This document shows positions 27,077-36,614 of a stretch of 64,000 nt of DNA, in pieces (positions within the stretch are counted from its first letter, which is position 1; every line of letters begins with the position of its first letter). The DNA is from an uncultured Lachnospiraceae bacterium. Its GTDB lineage: Bacteria; Bacillota; Clostridia; Lachnospirales; Lachnospiraceae. Made by a program: the position numbers and the translations under genes. The DNA lies in contig ONDO01000008.1 of assembly GCA_900316625.1 (NCBI GenBank), forward strand, positions 1-64,000, in the 5' to 3' direction. Below the pieces are notes generated by a model that ran no database searches, was not told the origin of the DNA, and saw nothing but the letters and a program-made list of their open reading frames with translations.

Positions 27077-27931
27077 ATGAACGAAAATAAATCAAAGGGC
27101 ATCAATATTGTTGTAAGACGTATCATTGCATATGTCGTACTGGTTATCTTAACCGTTCTCTGTCTGGTATGGTTTTACCTTCTGTTTGTAAACTCCACCA
27201 GATCCAAGGGTGAACTGATCAGTGGATTTACTCCCCTGCCCAGTACCCACTTTATTAAGAACTGGAACGGAATGCTTCATTCTACCCAGCCCATCGTAAG
27301 AGGTATGTTAAACTCCGTATTCGTAGCAGCTTGCTCTGCAGCTCTCTGCACCTACTTCTCCACGATGACCGCTTATGCTATTCACACCTATCGTTTTAAG
27401 GCCAGAAAAGCAGCGCTGACCTTCATCCTTGCAGTTATGATGATCCCGACGCAGGTTACTGCTCTTGGTTTCATTCAGTTGATCACCAAGATGGGACTGA
27501 TGGATAACTATATCCCTCTGATCGTTCCTGCAATTGCAGCACCTGCCACTTTCTTCTACATGAAGCAGTACATGGATTCCGTACTTTCCATGTCCCTCGT
27601 AGAAGCAGCACGAATCGATGGAGCAGGAGAACTTAAGATCTTTAACCGCGTTGCACTTCCTCTGATGAAGCCGGCTATCGCAGTTCAGGCGATCTTCGGA
27701 TTCGTAGCAAACTGGAATAACTACTTCACACCTGCACTGGTTCTGAAGGAGGAAGAATTAAAGACTCTGCCCGTTCTGATTGCAGAACTTCGTAACGCAG
27801 ACTTCATGAAGTTTGATATGGGTATTGTTTATATGACAATTGCCTTCTCAATCTTCCCCGTAATTATTGTTTATCTGATCCTTTCTAAAAACATTGTCGG
27901 CGGTGTAACCCTCGGCGGTGTTAAGGAGTGA
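27077..27931 (+). CDS. Sugar ABC transporter permease (MalG/LacG type)
   Basis: 284 residues, six membrane helices. The EAA loop reads EAARIDGAGELKIFNRVALP. The start at 27077 follows gggggagga; an upstream in-frame ATG at 27053 overlaps the previous gene and has no SD. It is the second permease of the sugar importer and the last gene of the locus, followed by a terminator. The C-terminus GGVTLGGVKE is typical of this group. Confidence 0.93.
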   Translation: MNENKSKGINIVVRRIIAYVVLVILTVLCLVWFYLLFVNSTRSKGELISGFTPLPSTHFIKNWNGMLHSTQPIVRGMLNSVFVAACSAALCTYFSTMTAYAIHTYRFKARKAALTFILAVMMIPTQVTALGFIQLITKMGLMDNYIPLIVPAIAAPATFFYMKQYMDSVLSMSLVEAARIDGAGELKIFNRVALPLMKPAIAVQAIFGFVANWNNYFTPALVLKEEELKTLPVLIAELRNADFMKFDMGIVYMTIAFSIFPVIIVYLILSKNIVGGVTLGGVKE

Positions 27932-27970
27932 TCATAATCTAAAACCCTCTAGCACTTTCATGAAAAGGAT

Positions 27971-28010
27971 AGAAGCCGGTACTGCAGTGATGCAGGGCCG
28001 GCTTCTTTCC
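27971..28010 (+). terminator. Terminator of the sugar transporter operon
   Basis: agaagccgg (27971-27979) pairs with ccggcttct (27998-28006). An inner ctgca/tgcag stem extends it, and a short T run follows. Confidence 0.75.
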
Positions 28011-28086
28011 TATTTATGTAGCTTATCCCAAGGCAAGAAGAGGGAGAAAATTATGCAATAGAATCATGTGTTAATTATGAGTGGCT

Positions 28087-28095
28087 TGATATAAT
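28087..28095 (+). promoter_or_regulatory. Extended -10 promoter of proC-mutY
   Basis: TGATATAAT (TGnTATAAT, 28087-28095), 36 bases before the proC ATG. No good -35 is seen, which is acceptable for an extended -10 promoter. Confidence 0.6.
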
Positions 28096-28130
28096 ATAAA
28101 AGATATTCCAAAGCATATGGAGGAAAGACG

Positions 28131-28952
28131 ATGGGAAGAAGATATAGAATCGGTTTTATCGGATGTGGAAATATGGGCTCGGCGATTTTGAAGGGTATTT
28201 TATCTGCCGGCCTGGCAGACGCTGATGAAGTGATCTGCTCCTGCCATTCTTCGGAAACGAAGAGCAGACTCGAAGAGATGTATAAGGTTGCAGCAACGAG
28301 AGATAACCTCGAAGTGGCGAAGAATGCTGACCTGATCTTTCTGGCAGTGAAGCCGAATAAGTTGGAAGAAGTGGCCAGAGAGATTGCGCAGGAGATAAAA
28401 GCGGATCAGATTCTGGTCTCTCTTGTCGCTGGTGCAAATCTTGCCAAACTGCAGGATATGTTCATGAGTCTGGAACTGGCAGGTAAATTACAGCTGGTTC
28501 GCACCATGCCTAACACACCGGCAATGGTCGGCGAAGCGATGACGGCAGTCTGCCCCAATGAAAGCATCAGTGAAAAGAACCTGAAGTATGTCATTCGCCT
28601 CTTTGAGAGTTTTGGTAAGGCGGAAGTTGTTCCTGAGAGCCTGATGGATACTGTGACGGGTGTTAGTGGGTCCTCTCCTGCCTATATCTACATGCTGATT
28701 GAAGCGATGGCCGATGAAGCAGTAAAACAGGGAATGCCTAGATCACAGGCCTACACCTTTGCATCGCAGGCAGTGCTTGGATCTGCAAAGATGGTATTAG
28801 AGACAGGGAAACATCCTGGAGAATTGAAAGATGCAGTAACTTCTCCCGGAGGAACAACGATCGCCGGACTTGCTGTCCTGGAAGACCTTGGATTTAGAAG
28901 CGCCATTATGAATGGCATTGACGCTGCGATAGAGAAGAGCAAGAGCCTGTAA
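28131..28952 (+). CDS. proC: Pyrroline-5-carboxylate reductase
   Basis: 273 residues. It reduces pyrroline-5-carboxylate to proline with NAD(P)H, the last step of proline synthesis. The Rossmann motif IGFIGCGNMGSAI is at about 7-19. The signature near the C-terminal half (GVSGSSPAYIYMLIEAMAD, then SPGGTTIAGLAVLE) is complete. The length is usual. The stop overlaps the mutY start (TAATG), so the two unrelated functions share a transcript. Confidence 0.96.
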   Translation: MGRRYRIGFIGCGNMGSAILKGILSAGLADADEVICSCHSSETKSRLEEMYKVAATRDNLEVAKNADLIFLAVKPNKLEEVAREIAQEIKADQILVSLVAGANLAKLQDMFMSLELAGKLQLVRTMPNTPAMVGEAMTAVCPNESISEKNLKYVIRLFESFGKAEVVPESLMDTVTGVSGSSPAYIYMLIEAMADEAVKQGMPRSQAYTFASQAVLGSAKMVLETGKHPGELKDAVTSPGGTTIAGLAVLEDLGFRSAIMNGIDAAIEKSKSL

Positions 28953-30052
28953 TGACAAAGGATTATCGAGAACTGATTCAGCCTCTATTAGACTGGTATC
29001 CAGACCATCACCGCGACCTGCCCTGGAGAAATACCACAGATCCGTATTGCATCTGGGTATCGGAGATTATGCTGCAGCAGACCAGAGTAGAAGCTGTAAA
29101 GCCTTATTATCACAACTTCCTTGAACAGCTTCCGGATATAAAATCTCTGGCATCCTGCCCGGAAGATCAGCTGATGAAGCTCTGGGAAGGACTAGGATAC
29201 TACAGCCGTGTTCGGAATATGCAGAAGGCAGCCCGCATCCTCGTAGACGAATATGAGGGCCGGATGCCTGCAGATTATGATAAGATTCTGTCTCTTCCTG
29301 GTATCGGCGCTTATACCGCCGGTGCGATTTCCTCTATCGCATTCCAGCTTCCTCACGCAGCGGTGGATGGCAATGTACTCCGTATTCTAACAAGAGCCAG
29401 AGAAGATGCCCGAGTGACGGATGAAGATAAGACGAGGGATTGCATCCGTACAGATCTCGAAGATGCCCTTCGGGAAATGAAGACCGAGAACTACGGCATG
29501 TTTAATCAGGCAATGATGGAACTTGGCGCAACGGTCTGCCTGCCCAAGGGAGAAGCGAGATGTGACGAATGTCCCTGGAATAAGGATTGCGAAGCGAGAA
29601 AACATCATACGATAGATCAGTATCCGGTCCGCAAAAAGAAGAAAGCAAGACGTATCGAGGAGAAGACGGTCCTTCTGATTCGAGACGGAAGCAGGGTCCT
29701 CATTGAAAAACGCCCTAAGAAGGGGCTCCTGGCGGGATTGTACCAGTTCCCGAACCTGGAAGGACGAGCAGGAGAAAAAGAGATTGTATCCTACCTCAGA
29801 GAACTAGGACTGGATCCGCTTCGCATGACAGAGATAGGTCAGGCAAAACACATTTTTTCACATGTGGAATGGCATATGCAGGGATATGAAGTTAGAGTTT
29901 CGGACCTGACTGGATTTGATATTCCGTCAGAGAAAAGCAAGTGTCTTTTGGCAGATATAGAACAGGTGAGCCGGGAAATCGCGATTCCTAGTGCATTTCG
30001 CTTCTATGCTGAGCAGTTAGGGCTGGAAATCGGGATGAAGAACAGGCCGTGA
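28952..30052 (+). CDS. mutY: A/G-specific adenine glycosylase
   Basis: 366 residues. It removes adenine mispaired with 8-oxoguanine. The HhH-GPD domain has the catalytic Glu in SEIMLQQTRVE, the hairpin LPGIGAYTAGA and the catalytic Asp in AAVDGNVLRI. The 4Fe-4S loop is C-x7-C-x2-C-x5-C (CLPKGEARCDECPWNKDC), one residue longer in the first gap than in E. coli. The C-terminal part (about 225-355) is the Nudix-like 8-oxoG-recognition domain (LIEKRPKKGLLAGLYQFPN). It starts in the proC stop codon. Confidence 0.95.
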   Translation: MTKDYRELIQPLLDWYPDHHRDLPWRNTTDPYCIWVSEIMLQQTRVEAVKPYYHNFLEQLPDIKSLASCPEDQLMKLWEGLGYYSRVRNMQKAARILVDEYEGRMPADYDKILSLPGIGAYTAGAISSIAFQLPHAAVDGNVLRILTRAREDARVTDEDKTRDCIRTDLEDALREMKTENYGMFNQAMMELGATVCLPKGEARCDECPWNKDCEARKHHTIDQYPVRKKKKARRIEEKTVLLIRDGSRVLIEKRPKKGLLAGLYQFPNLEGRAGEKEIVSYLRELGLDPLRMTEIGQAKHIFSHVEWHMQGYEVRVSDLTGFDIPSEKSKCLLADIEQVSREIAIPSAFRFYAEQLGLEIGMKNRP

Positions 30053-30302
30053 TGTCCGTCATGAACGGACAAGTGTTCATGAAAAAGTACACACCGGCGA
30101 CTATGCATATTTCATACAATTATAAAATATTCATTGTAGAAACTGCCGAGACACTGAGTGGCATCGTAATGCTATATTCTTGGTAACGACAGAATAATAT
30201 GTAAAAATCTTTGGTGGTATTGCATATGAATAAATATTCAAATATTCACTTGAAAAGTAATAAATAATAGTGCGGCATAGTTGAATGGCATTACATCAGA
30301 AA

Positions 30303-30330
30303 TTGAAATTTTGTACAGTTCATGTATAAT
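30303..30330 (+). promoter_or_regulatory. opp promoter
   Basis: TTGAAA (30303-30308), a 16-base spacer, TATAAT (30325-30330). The predicted start is near 30337, about 185 bases before oppB. Confidence 0.75.
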
Positions 30331-30370
30331 ACAAAATGTCTAAAGTAACAGAACAGATTCGTACAACGAG

Positions 30371-30406
30371 GTACAGATCCGGGAATAAGTGGTCTGTACT
30401 TTTTTT
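30371..30406 (+). terminator. Leader terminator (attenuator candidate) before oppB
   Basis: gtacagatcc (30371-30380) pairs with ggtctgtac (30391-30399) with one bulged base, followed by seven or more T residues. It lies between the promoter and oppB, so opp expression requires read-through. A competing gtac-aacgag-gtac pairing (30361-30374) overlaps its left arm. Confidence 0.7.
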
Positions 30407-30522
30407 ATGAAATATGCGCATTAGCGAAATAACGTGCTGAATGCAATTCACGGATAACAAAATGAAATGAATCGAATTCAACACTGAATGTATAGCAAAA
30501 AATAGGAAAAGAGGAAAACAAA

Positions 30523-31434
30523 GTGGCAAAGTACATTGTTAAGCGAATTCTTCTCGCTGTTGTTTCATTGTTCCTGATCTGCTTTATTACTTTCTTCGCA
30601 ATGAACGCTGTCCCTGGTGGCCCGTTCAATGGTGAGAAAGCAAAGTCTGCAGCAGTACTTGAAGCATTGAATGAAAAATATGGTCTGAATAAACCGCTTC
30701 CTGAGCAGTTTATCAATTATATGAAGAATATCCTTCACGGAGATTTCGGTGTATCCCTGACCACCAACCGTGATATTGCGAAGACCATTGGCGAGTCCTT
30801 TGCTGTTTCTGCAAAGCTTGGTGGTATTGCTATTATTGTTGCACTGATCTTCGGAGTTATCCTCGGAGCGATTGCAGCGCTGAACCGTAACAAGTGGCCG
30901 GATCATCTGATCATCTTCTTTGTTACCCTATTTACGGCAATGCCTTCTTTCGTAGCAGCATCTTTCCTTCTTCTGGTTTTCTGTATTCAGTTACAGATTG
31001 TCCCGGTTTGGAGCGTAGAGAGCCAGAATTATATTCTGCCGGTTATCGCATTATCCCTGTCACCCATGTCTTACATCACAAGATTGACAAAGACTTCCAT
31101 GTTGGATGCTCTTGGACAGGATTATGTACGTACTGCTAAGGCAAAGGGTGTACATCCCATGAAGATCATCTTCGTACATACCCTTCGTAATGCACTGATC
31201 CCGGTTATCACCTATGTTGGCCCCCTTACCGCATCAATTCTTACCGGATCTCTTGTAGTAGAGAAAATCTTCACCATCGGCGGTCTTGGATCTAAGTTTG
31301 TAGATTCCATTACCAAGCGTGATTACACCATGATCATGGGTACTACAATCTTCCTTGCAACAATCATGGTACTGATGAACCTGGTATCTGATCTGGTTTA
31401 CAAGCTCGTTGATCCGAGAATTCAGCTGGATTAA
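30523..31434 (+). CDS. oppB: Peptide/nickel-type ABC transporter permease (OppB family)
   Basis: 303 residues, six membrane helices, starting at GTG (30523) after the SD gagga. The first helix region and MNAVPGGPFNGEK are typical of OppB/DppB. The EAA-like loop reads YVRTAKAKGVHPMKIIFVHTLRNALIP. It is the first gene of oppBCDF. The substrate class is oligopeptide by family; the true ligand is unknown. Confidence 0.94.
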   Translation: MAKYIVKRILLAVVSLFLICFITFFAMNAVPGGPFNGEKAKSAAVLEALNEKYGLNKPLPEQFINYMKNILHGDFGVSLTTNRDIAKTIGESFAVSAKLGGIAIIVALIFGVILGAIAALNRNKWPDHLIIFFVTLFTAMPSFVAASFLLLVFCIQLQIVPVWSVESQNYILPVIALSLSPMSYITRLTKTSMLDALGQDYVRTAKAKGVHPMKIIFVHTLRNALIPVITYVGPLTASILTGSLVVEKIFTIGGLGSKFVDSITKRDYTMIMGTTIFLATIMVLMNLVSDLVYKLVDPRIQLD

Positions 31435-31465
31435 TCCGCTAAGATTTCAAAAGAGGTAAATAATA

Positions 31466-32545
31466 ATGGCAGAAAATTACGATATTCCGGCACCCAAGAA
31501 GAGGATGCTTTCCCTTCAGCTGGATCCCGCAAAATTCGAAAAGGCAACAGACGAAGAGAAGAGACAGCAGGATGTTATGGCGGAATCAACCACCTTCTTC
31601 AAGGATGGTATGAGACGTCTGATGAAAAACCCCCTTGCAGTTATGTCCATGATCATCCTGGCACTTGTCATTCTGATCATGATCTTCGCTCCTCTGATTG
31701 TTCCTTACTCCTATGAAGAGATTATCACGGTTGAAGGAATGAGAGACAGAGGTGCTGCAAACCTCGGACCTTTCGAGTATTCCGAGATGGAACAGGCATA
31801 TATGGCAAAGTATAACACAAGGATCTTCCCTCACATTATGGGAACAGACGAACTCTGCCGTGACTACTTCATCCGTGTAGTATATGGCGCAAGAGTATCC
31901 CTTCTGGTAGGTGTCTTTGCTTCCTTGATGGTTCTTGTAATTGGTACTCTCTACGGAGCAATCTCCGGTTATGCCGGTGGTAAAACGGACCTGATCATGA
32001 TGCGTATCGTTGATATCATCTATTCCCTTCCGGATCTTCTGATCATCATCCTGCTGGCCGTAGTATTTAAGGAAACACTGGATTTCTCCTCTGTTCCTGT
32101 GATCGGCAAACTTGGTACCAACATGGTATCCATGTTCATCGTATTCGGCCTTCTCTACTGGGTAGGTATGGCTCGTCTTGTACGTGGACAGATTCTTACC
32201 ATTAAACAGAACGAGTATGTTCTTGCTGCAAAGTCGATGGGCGCATCTTCTTCCAGAATCATCAGGAAGCACATCCTTCCCAACTGCCTGTCTGTCATCA
32301 TTATCTCTACAGCACAGCAGATTCCGTCCGCAATCTTCACAGAGTCCTATCTGTCCTTCATCGGACTGGGTGTCGCCCTTCCGATGCCTTCCCTTGGATC
32401 TCTTGCAAATGCGGCACGTTCCGGTATGCAGTCTTATCCTTGGAAACTTGTTTTCCCTGCAGTCGCAATCGTTCTGATCGTTCTTGCATTCAACCTGATC
32501 GGTGATGCAATGCGTGATGCATTCGATCCAAAACTTAAGAAATAA
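31466..32545 (+). CDS. oppC: Peptide/nickel-type ABC transporter permease (OppC family)
   Basis: 359 residues. A cytoplasmic N-terminal tail of about 55 residues is followed by six helices. The OppC periplasmic loop is present, as is the ATPase-contact loop YVLAAKSMGASSSRIIRKHILPN. An insert between helices 1 and 2 (about 80-125: EEIITVEGMRDRG...) precedes HIMGTDELCRDYFIRVVYGARVS, typical of the family. It follows oppB by 31 bases with the SD aagaggt. Confidence 0.94.
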   Translation: MAENYDIPAPKKRMLSLQLDPAKFEKATDEEKRQQDVMAESTTFFKDGMRRLMKNPLAVMSMIILALVILIMIFAPLIVPYSYEEIITVEGMRDRGAANLGPFEYSEMEQAYMAKYNTRIFPHIMGTDELCRDYFIRVVYGARVSLLVGVFASLMVLVIGTLYGAISGYAGGKTDLIMMRIVDIIYSLPDLLIIILLAVVFKETLDFSSVPVIGKLGTNMVSMFIVFGLLYWVGMARLVRGQILTIKQNEYVLAAKSMGASSSRIIRKHILPNCLSVIIISTAQQIPSAIFTESYLSFIGLGVALPMPSLGSLANAARSGMQSYPWKLVFPAVAIVLIVLAFNLIGDAMRDAFDPKLKK

Positions 32546-32600
32546 TCTCCGATAGCTGTAGTAAGAGCTTCCCTGAAGTTCTACAGAAAGGTTTTTTGAA

Positions 32601-33632
32601 ATGGCAGATATGAATATTGAAGAAAAAGTAAGGGAAAACGAGGAGAACGCAGTTCTTCAGGTTAAGAACCTTCATACTTCTTTCTTCACCGACTCCGGTG
32701 AAGTGAAGGCTGTTAATGGTGTATCCTTCAACCTCGGCAAGGGCAAGATCCTTGGAGTTGTAGGTGAGTCCGGTTCCGGTAAGTCCGTAACCGCATACTC
32801 CATCATGCAGATTCTTGCAGATACCGGTAAAGTTGTAGAGGGCGAAATCCTCTTCAAAGGTCAGAACATTCTTGATTACTCCAAGAAGGAGATGGACGCC
32901 TTCCGTGGTAAGAAGGTATCCATCATTTTCCAGGATCCTATGACTTCCCTGAACCCTACCTTCACCATCGGCTGGCAGCTCCGTGAGGCACTTCAGCTTC
33001 ACACAGAATACAAGACCAAGAAACAGGCAAATAAGCGTGCCATCGAACTTCTTGAGATGGTAGGTGTAAATGAACCTGAGAGCCGTATCAAGCAGTATCC
33101 TTTTGAACTGTCCGGTGGTATGCGTCAGCGTGTCATGATCGCAATGGCACTTGCATGCGAACCTGACATCCTGATTGCCGATGAGCCTACAACCGCTCTT
33201 GATGTTACCATTCAGGCACAGATTCTGGAGCTGATGCAGGATCTGCAGAAGAAGCTTGGAATGGCAATTATCCTTGTAACACATGATCTTGGCGTAATCG
33301 CATCCATGTGTGACGAAATCATCGTAATGTATGGTGGCCGTGTATGTGAACGTGGTACTGCAGATGATATCTTCTATCGTCCCTGCCATGAATATACCAA
33401 GGGTCTGCTTCGTTCCATTCCGAACGTAGATAACATGAATGAGAAGCTGGTTCCGATTGGAGGAACTCCGATCAACCTGCTCAATATGCCCAAGGGCTGT
33501 GCATTCTGCCCCAGATGTGAGAATGCGATGAAGATCTGTCTCGAGGAAGTTCCGGAAGAGATGGAGATGCCTGACGGACATTACGCATCCTGCTGGATGA
33601 ACGTTAAGAAGATGCAGGAGGAAAATGCATAA
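32601..33632 (+). CDS. oppD: Oligopeptide ABC transporter ATPase (OppD family)
   Basis: 343 residues. Walker A is [10 protein letters not shown], the signature [17 protein letters not shown], Walker [14 protein letters not shown]. The C-terminal oligopeptide-transporter extension has the cysteine pattern [15 protein letters not shown]...C, which holds a 4Fe-4S cluster in some members. It lies 55 bases after oppC, and its stop overlaps the oppF start. Confidence 0.95.
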   Translation: MADMNIEEKVRENEENAVLQVKNLHTSFFTDSGEVKAVNGVSFNLGKGKILGVVGESGSGKSVTAYSIMQILADTGKVVEGEILFKGQNILDYSKKEMDAFRGKKVSIIFQDPMTSLNPTFTIGWQLREALQLHTEYKTKKQANKRAIELLEMVGVNEPESRIKQYPFELSGGMRQRVMIAMALACEPDILIADEPTTALDVTIQAQILELMQDLQKKLGMAIILVTHDLGVIASMCDEIIVMYGGRVCERGTADDIFYRPCHEYTKGLLRSIPNVDNMNEKLVPIGGTPINLLNMPKGCAFCPRCENAMKICLEEVPEEMEMPDGHYASCWMNVKKMQEENA

Positions 33633-34609
33633 TGGCTGAGAATATGAATAAGAGTGAATACCTCGTTGAGGTAAATGATCTGAAACAGTATTTCCCTGTT
33701 AAGACTGGATTCTTCTCATCCACGCCCCTGAAGGCAGTCGATGGCGTTTCCTTTAACATTAAACCGGGTGAAACCCTGGGCCTTGTTGGTGAGTCTGGAT
33801 GTGGTAAGACGACCGTTGGCCGTTCCCTGCTTCGTCTCTACCAGCCGACCGGCGGTGAGTTCAAGTTCGATGGTGAACTTGTAACCGATAAGAACATCCA
33901 TGCGCTCCGTAAGGAGATGCAGATGGTATTCCAGGATCCCTATTCGTCCCTGAATCCTCGTATGACGGTTGAAGACATCATCGGTGAGCCTCTGGATGTA
34001 CATAAGCTCTACACTACCAAGCAGGATCGACATGACAAGATCATGCACCTGATGGAACTGGTTGGACTGAACGCGGAGCATGCAACCCGTTATGCTCATG
34101 AGTTCTCCGGTGGTCAGCGTCAGAGAATCGGTATTGCCCGTGCTCTTGCCGTAGATCCTAAGTTCATCGTCTGTGATGAGCCTGTATCTGCACTGGATGT
34201 ATCCATTCAGGCACAGGTTATCAACATGTTTGAAGAACTCCAGGAGAAGCTTGGCGTTGCATATCTTTTCATCGCACATGACCTTCTGGTTGTCCATCAT
34301 ATCTCTAACCGTATTGCGGTTATGTACCTTGGAAGAATCGTTGAAATTGCTGATGCTGATGAACTGAATGCATCTCCGATTCATCCGTATACGCTGTCTC
34401 TTCTGTCTGCAGTTCCAATCCCGGATCCGAATACAGCAAGAGCTTCTCACCGTATTGTACTTGAGGGTGATGTTCCTTCCCCTCTGCATATGCCTTCCGG
34501 CTGTCCTTTCAGAACCCGTTGCCGTTATGCAACGGAGCAGTGTTCTGCAGAGTGCCCGAGTCTTACAGATCGTGGCAATGGACATATGGTCGCATGCTGG
34601 AATAAATAA
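33632..34609 (+). CDS. oppF: Oligopeptide ABC transporter ATPase (OppF family)
   Basis: 325 residues. Walker A is [11 protein letters not shown], the signature [15 protein letters not shown], Walker [14 protein letters not shown]. The C-terminal extension ([15 protein letters not shown]...C) matches OppF/DppF. It shares a base with the oppD stop codon (TAATG), indicating coupled synthesis of the ATPase pair. Confidence 0.95.
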   Translation: MAENMNKSEYLVEVNDLKQYFPVKTGFFSSTPLKAVDGVSFNIKPGETLGLVGESGCGKTTVGRSLLRLYQPTGGEFKFDGELVTDKNIHALRKEMQMVFQDPYSSLNPRMTVEDIIGEPLDVHKLYTTKQDRHDKIMHLMELVGLNAEHATRYAHEFSGGQRQRIGIARALAVDPKFIVCDEPVSALDVSIQAQVINMFEELQEKLGVAYLFIAHDLLVVHHISNRIAVMYLGRIVEIADADELNASPIHPYTLSLLSAVPIPDPNTARASHRIVLEGDVPSPLHMPSGCPFRTRCRYATEQCSAECPSLTDRGNGHMVACWNK

Positions 34610-34644
34610 AAAAAGGTAATACCGGACTCGCTCCGTTATTATAT

Positions 34645-34667
34645 CCTTCGGATCAGGTAACCGAAGG
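34645..34667 (+). repeat. Hairpin between oppF and the binding protein gene
   Basis: ccttcgg (34645-34651) and ccgaagg (34661-34667), 7 bp perfect, extendable by flanking tata pairs, with no T tract. Such hairpins often protect a highly expressed binding-protein message. A second, true SD (ggagg, 34691-34695) follows. Confidence 0.6.
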
Positions 34668-34701
34668 AGGTATATATTTCATTCATAATAGGAGGATATT
34701 T

Positions 34702-36477
34702 ATGAAGAAAAGATTACTTGCATTAATGCTTACCGGCGTTATGGTTGCAGGTGCTTTTGCTGGATGCGGCGACGCAAGCAAGGCGCCAAACGCTGGAGCA
34801 GGCACCAAAACTGCTTCTGCAGAAGGTGTTGAAGACTGGGTTGAAGCAGTTGGCCTTAAGGACTCTGCAGCGAATCCGGCAGCTCCCGATTGGTCTGAGT
34901 ACGACAAGCTCATCTCTGAGATTCGTACCAACCAGGATCTCGACGCTCGTGAAGACCAGATGCATCAGGCTGAGTCCATGCTGATGGCTACCGGCGCAGT
35001 AGTTCCCATCTACTACTACAATGACCTCTTCCTTGAGAAGGAAGGCTGGTCTGGAGACTTCGCTACCGTATTCGGTACCAAGTACTTCATGTATGCTAAG
35101 AAGGATGGCGCAGCTGCTCCTGTAATGAAGATCAACCTTGCATCTGAGCCTGATCATCTTGATCCCGCTCTGAACAGCGCTGTTGATGGTGCAGCTCTTG
35201 CATCTAACTCTTTCGTTGGTCTCTACACCTCTAACGCAGATGGTAAGATTGTTCCTGCACTTGCAGATGGCGATCCTGAGATCTCTGAAGATGGTCTTAC
35301 CTACACCGTTCATATGAAGCCTGACCTTAAGTGGTCTGATGGTTCTACTCTGAACGCAAACGACATCATCTGGTCCTGGAACCGTGCTGCAGATCCTGCA
35401 ACCGCTTCTGACTATTCCTATCTCTTCTCTGTATTCGAAGGATATGGCGATGGTTCTAAGCCTGCACTTGCAATCTCTGCTCCTGATGACAACACCGTAC
35501 AGTTCACTCTGACTGCACCTTGCCCTTACATCATGAGCCTTCTTGCATTCCCTGTATTCATGCCTGTTCCTCAGGCAGCTGTTGAAGCTGATCCTGAACA
35601 GTGGGCATCTGAAGCAGGTTTTGTTTCCAACGGTGCTTACACCCTTAAGGAATGGAAGCATGCAGAGTCCATGGTTTACGTTAAGAACCCTAACTTCTAC
35701 GATGCTGACAACGTATCTGTAGACGAGCTTGACTTCATGCTCTCCGCTGATGACACCGCTATCCTTGGTGCATTCAAGTCTGGAGATCTTGACTACGCTG
35801 ATACCGTTCCTAACGGTGAGATCGCAAACCTCAAGGATTCTCCTGAGTTCCACATCATTCCTAACATGGGAACCTACTATGTTGGTTTCAATGTTAACTC
35901 CAAGATGTTCGATGGTAAGACTTCCGCACAGGCTGCAGCTATGCGTCGTGCACTTGGTCTTCTGATCGATCGTCAGTACATCATCGATACCATCGGTCAG
36001 ACCGAGCAGGAAGTTGCTACTACCTTCATTCCTTCCGGCATGTCAGACGGTCATGGCGGAGTATTCAAGAGCGATGATGATGCATTCAAGTATCCTGTAG
36101 CTGATGCTTCCTACTTCAAGGATATATCTGTAGATCCTTCCGACAAGGATCAGGCTATCGCACTTCTGAAGTACGCTGGCTTTGAGTTTACTGAAGATGG
36201 TAAGCTCGCTGAGTCCACTCCTCTGAAGATCAACTACCTCACCAACGAGGGAACCGGTCATGAGGGTATCGCTCAGGCAATCCAGCAGGATTACGCACAG
36301 CTCGGCATCGAGATGGAAATCTCTGTTGAAGACTGGCAGACCTTCCTGAACGATCGTAAGTCTGGTAACTTCGACGTAGCTCGTGAAGGATGGCTTGCAG
36401 ATTACGATGATCCTATCAACATGCTTGAGATGTTCACTTCCGATTCCGGAAACAACGACATGCAGCTTGGTAAGTAA
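34702..36477 (+). CDS. Oligopeptide-binding lipoprotein (SBP family 5), apparently circularly permuted
   Basis: 591 residues, with a lipoprotein signal ending at Cys22 (AGAFAGCG). After a linker, residues about 60-134 (DWSEYDKLISEI, DAREDQMHQAESMLM, VVPIYYYND, TKYFMYAKK) read like the last 75-80 residues of OppA/DppA-type proteins. The usual mature N-terminus (MKINLASEPDHLDPALNS) comes only at about 142. From there the order is canonical (LKWSDGSTLNANDIIWSWNRA; TPSGMSDG-type FIPSGMSDG; VEDWQTFLNDRKSGNFDVA). The protein ends at EMFTSDSGNNDMQLGK, exactly where family members continue into NPEYDKLI. The gene is intact, in frame and last of the opp operon. Ligand unknown; an assembly artefact is the alternative. 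Confidence 0.88.
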   Translation: MKKRLLALMLTGVMVAGAFAGCGDASKAPNAGAGTKTASAEGVEDWVEAVGLKDSAANPAAPDWSEYDKLISEIRTNQDLDAREDQMHQAESMLMATGAVVPIYYYNDLFLEKEGWSGDFATVFGTKYFMYAKKDGAAAPVMKINLASEPDHLDPALNSAVDGAALASNSFVGLYTSNADGKIVPALADGDPEISEDGLTYTVHMKPDLKWSDGSTLNANDIIWSWNRAADPATASDYSYLFSVFEGYGDGSKPALAISAPDDNTVQFTLTAPCPYIMSLLAFPVFMPVPQAAVEADPEQWASEAGFVSNGAYTLKEWKHAESMVYVKNPNFYDADNVSVDELDFMLSADDTAILGAFKSGDLDYADTVPNGEIANLKDSPEFHIIPNMGTYYVGFNVNSKMFDGKTSAQAAAMRRALGLLIDRQYIIDTIGQTEQEVATTFIPSGMSDGHGGVFKSDDDAFKYPVADASYFKDISVDPSDKDQAIALLKYAGFEFTEDGKLAESTPLKINYLTNEGTGHEGIAQAIQQDYAQLGIEMEISVEDWQTFLNDRKSGNFDVAREGWLADYDDPINMLEMFTSDSGNNDMQLGK

Positions 36478-36504
36478 TTCGTAACTTACATAAGTAAGAA
36501 TAAG

Positions 36505-36537
36505 AGGGACTGGCACAGATGCGTCAGTCCTTTTTTG
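36505..36537 (+). terminator. Terminator of the opp operon
   Basis: ggactg (36507-36512) pairs with cagtcc (36525-36530), followed by six T residues. Confidence 0.75.
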
Positions 36538-36560
36538 AATTCTGTGTGGGAATTCTCTAT

Positions 36561-36612
36561 AAATGAAAAGCGGCCCGTCAGAACTGCTCCGACGGGTCGC
36601 TTTTCATTTATT
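36561..36612. terminator. Bidirectional terminator between convergent genes
   Basis: A 19-base arm pair with one mismatch (36561-36579 with 36591-36609), A-rich on the left and T-rich on the right. It serves the minus-strand YitT gene and backs up the opp terminator. Confidence 0.85.
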
Positions 36613-36614
36613 GT

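Larger units (their letters stand above)
30053..30522. other. Intergenic region upstream of the opp operon
   Basis: 470 bases, strongly AT-rich from 30100 to 30300. A 7-bp inverted repeat (tgtccgt 30053-30059, acggaca 30065-30071) follows mutY without a T tract. The opp promoter is at 30303-30330 and a leader terminator at 30371-30406. I see no gene in the rest, apart from a possible 24-codon leader ORF at 30336-30410. Confidence 0.6.
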
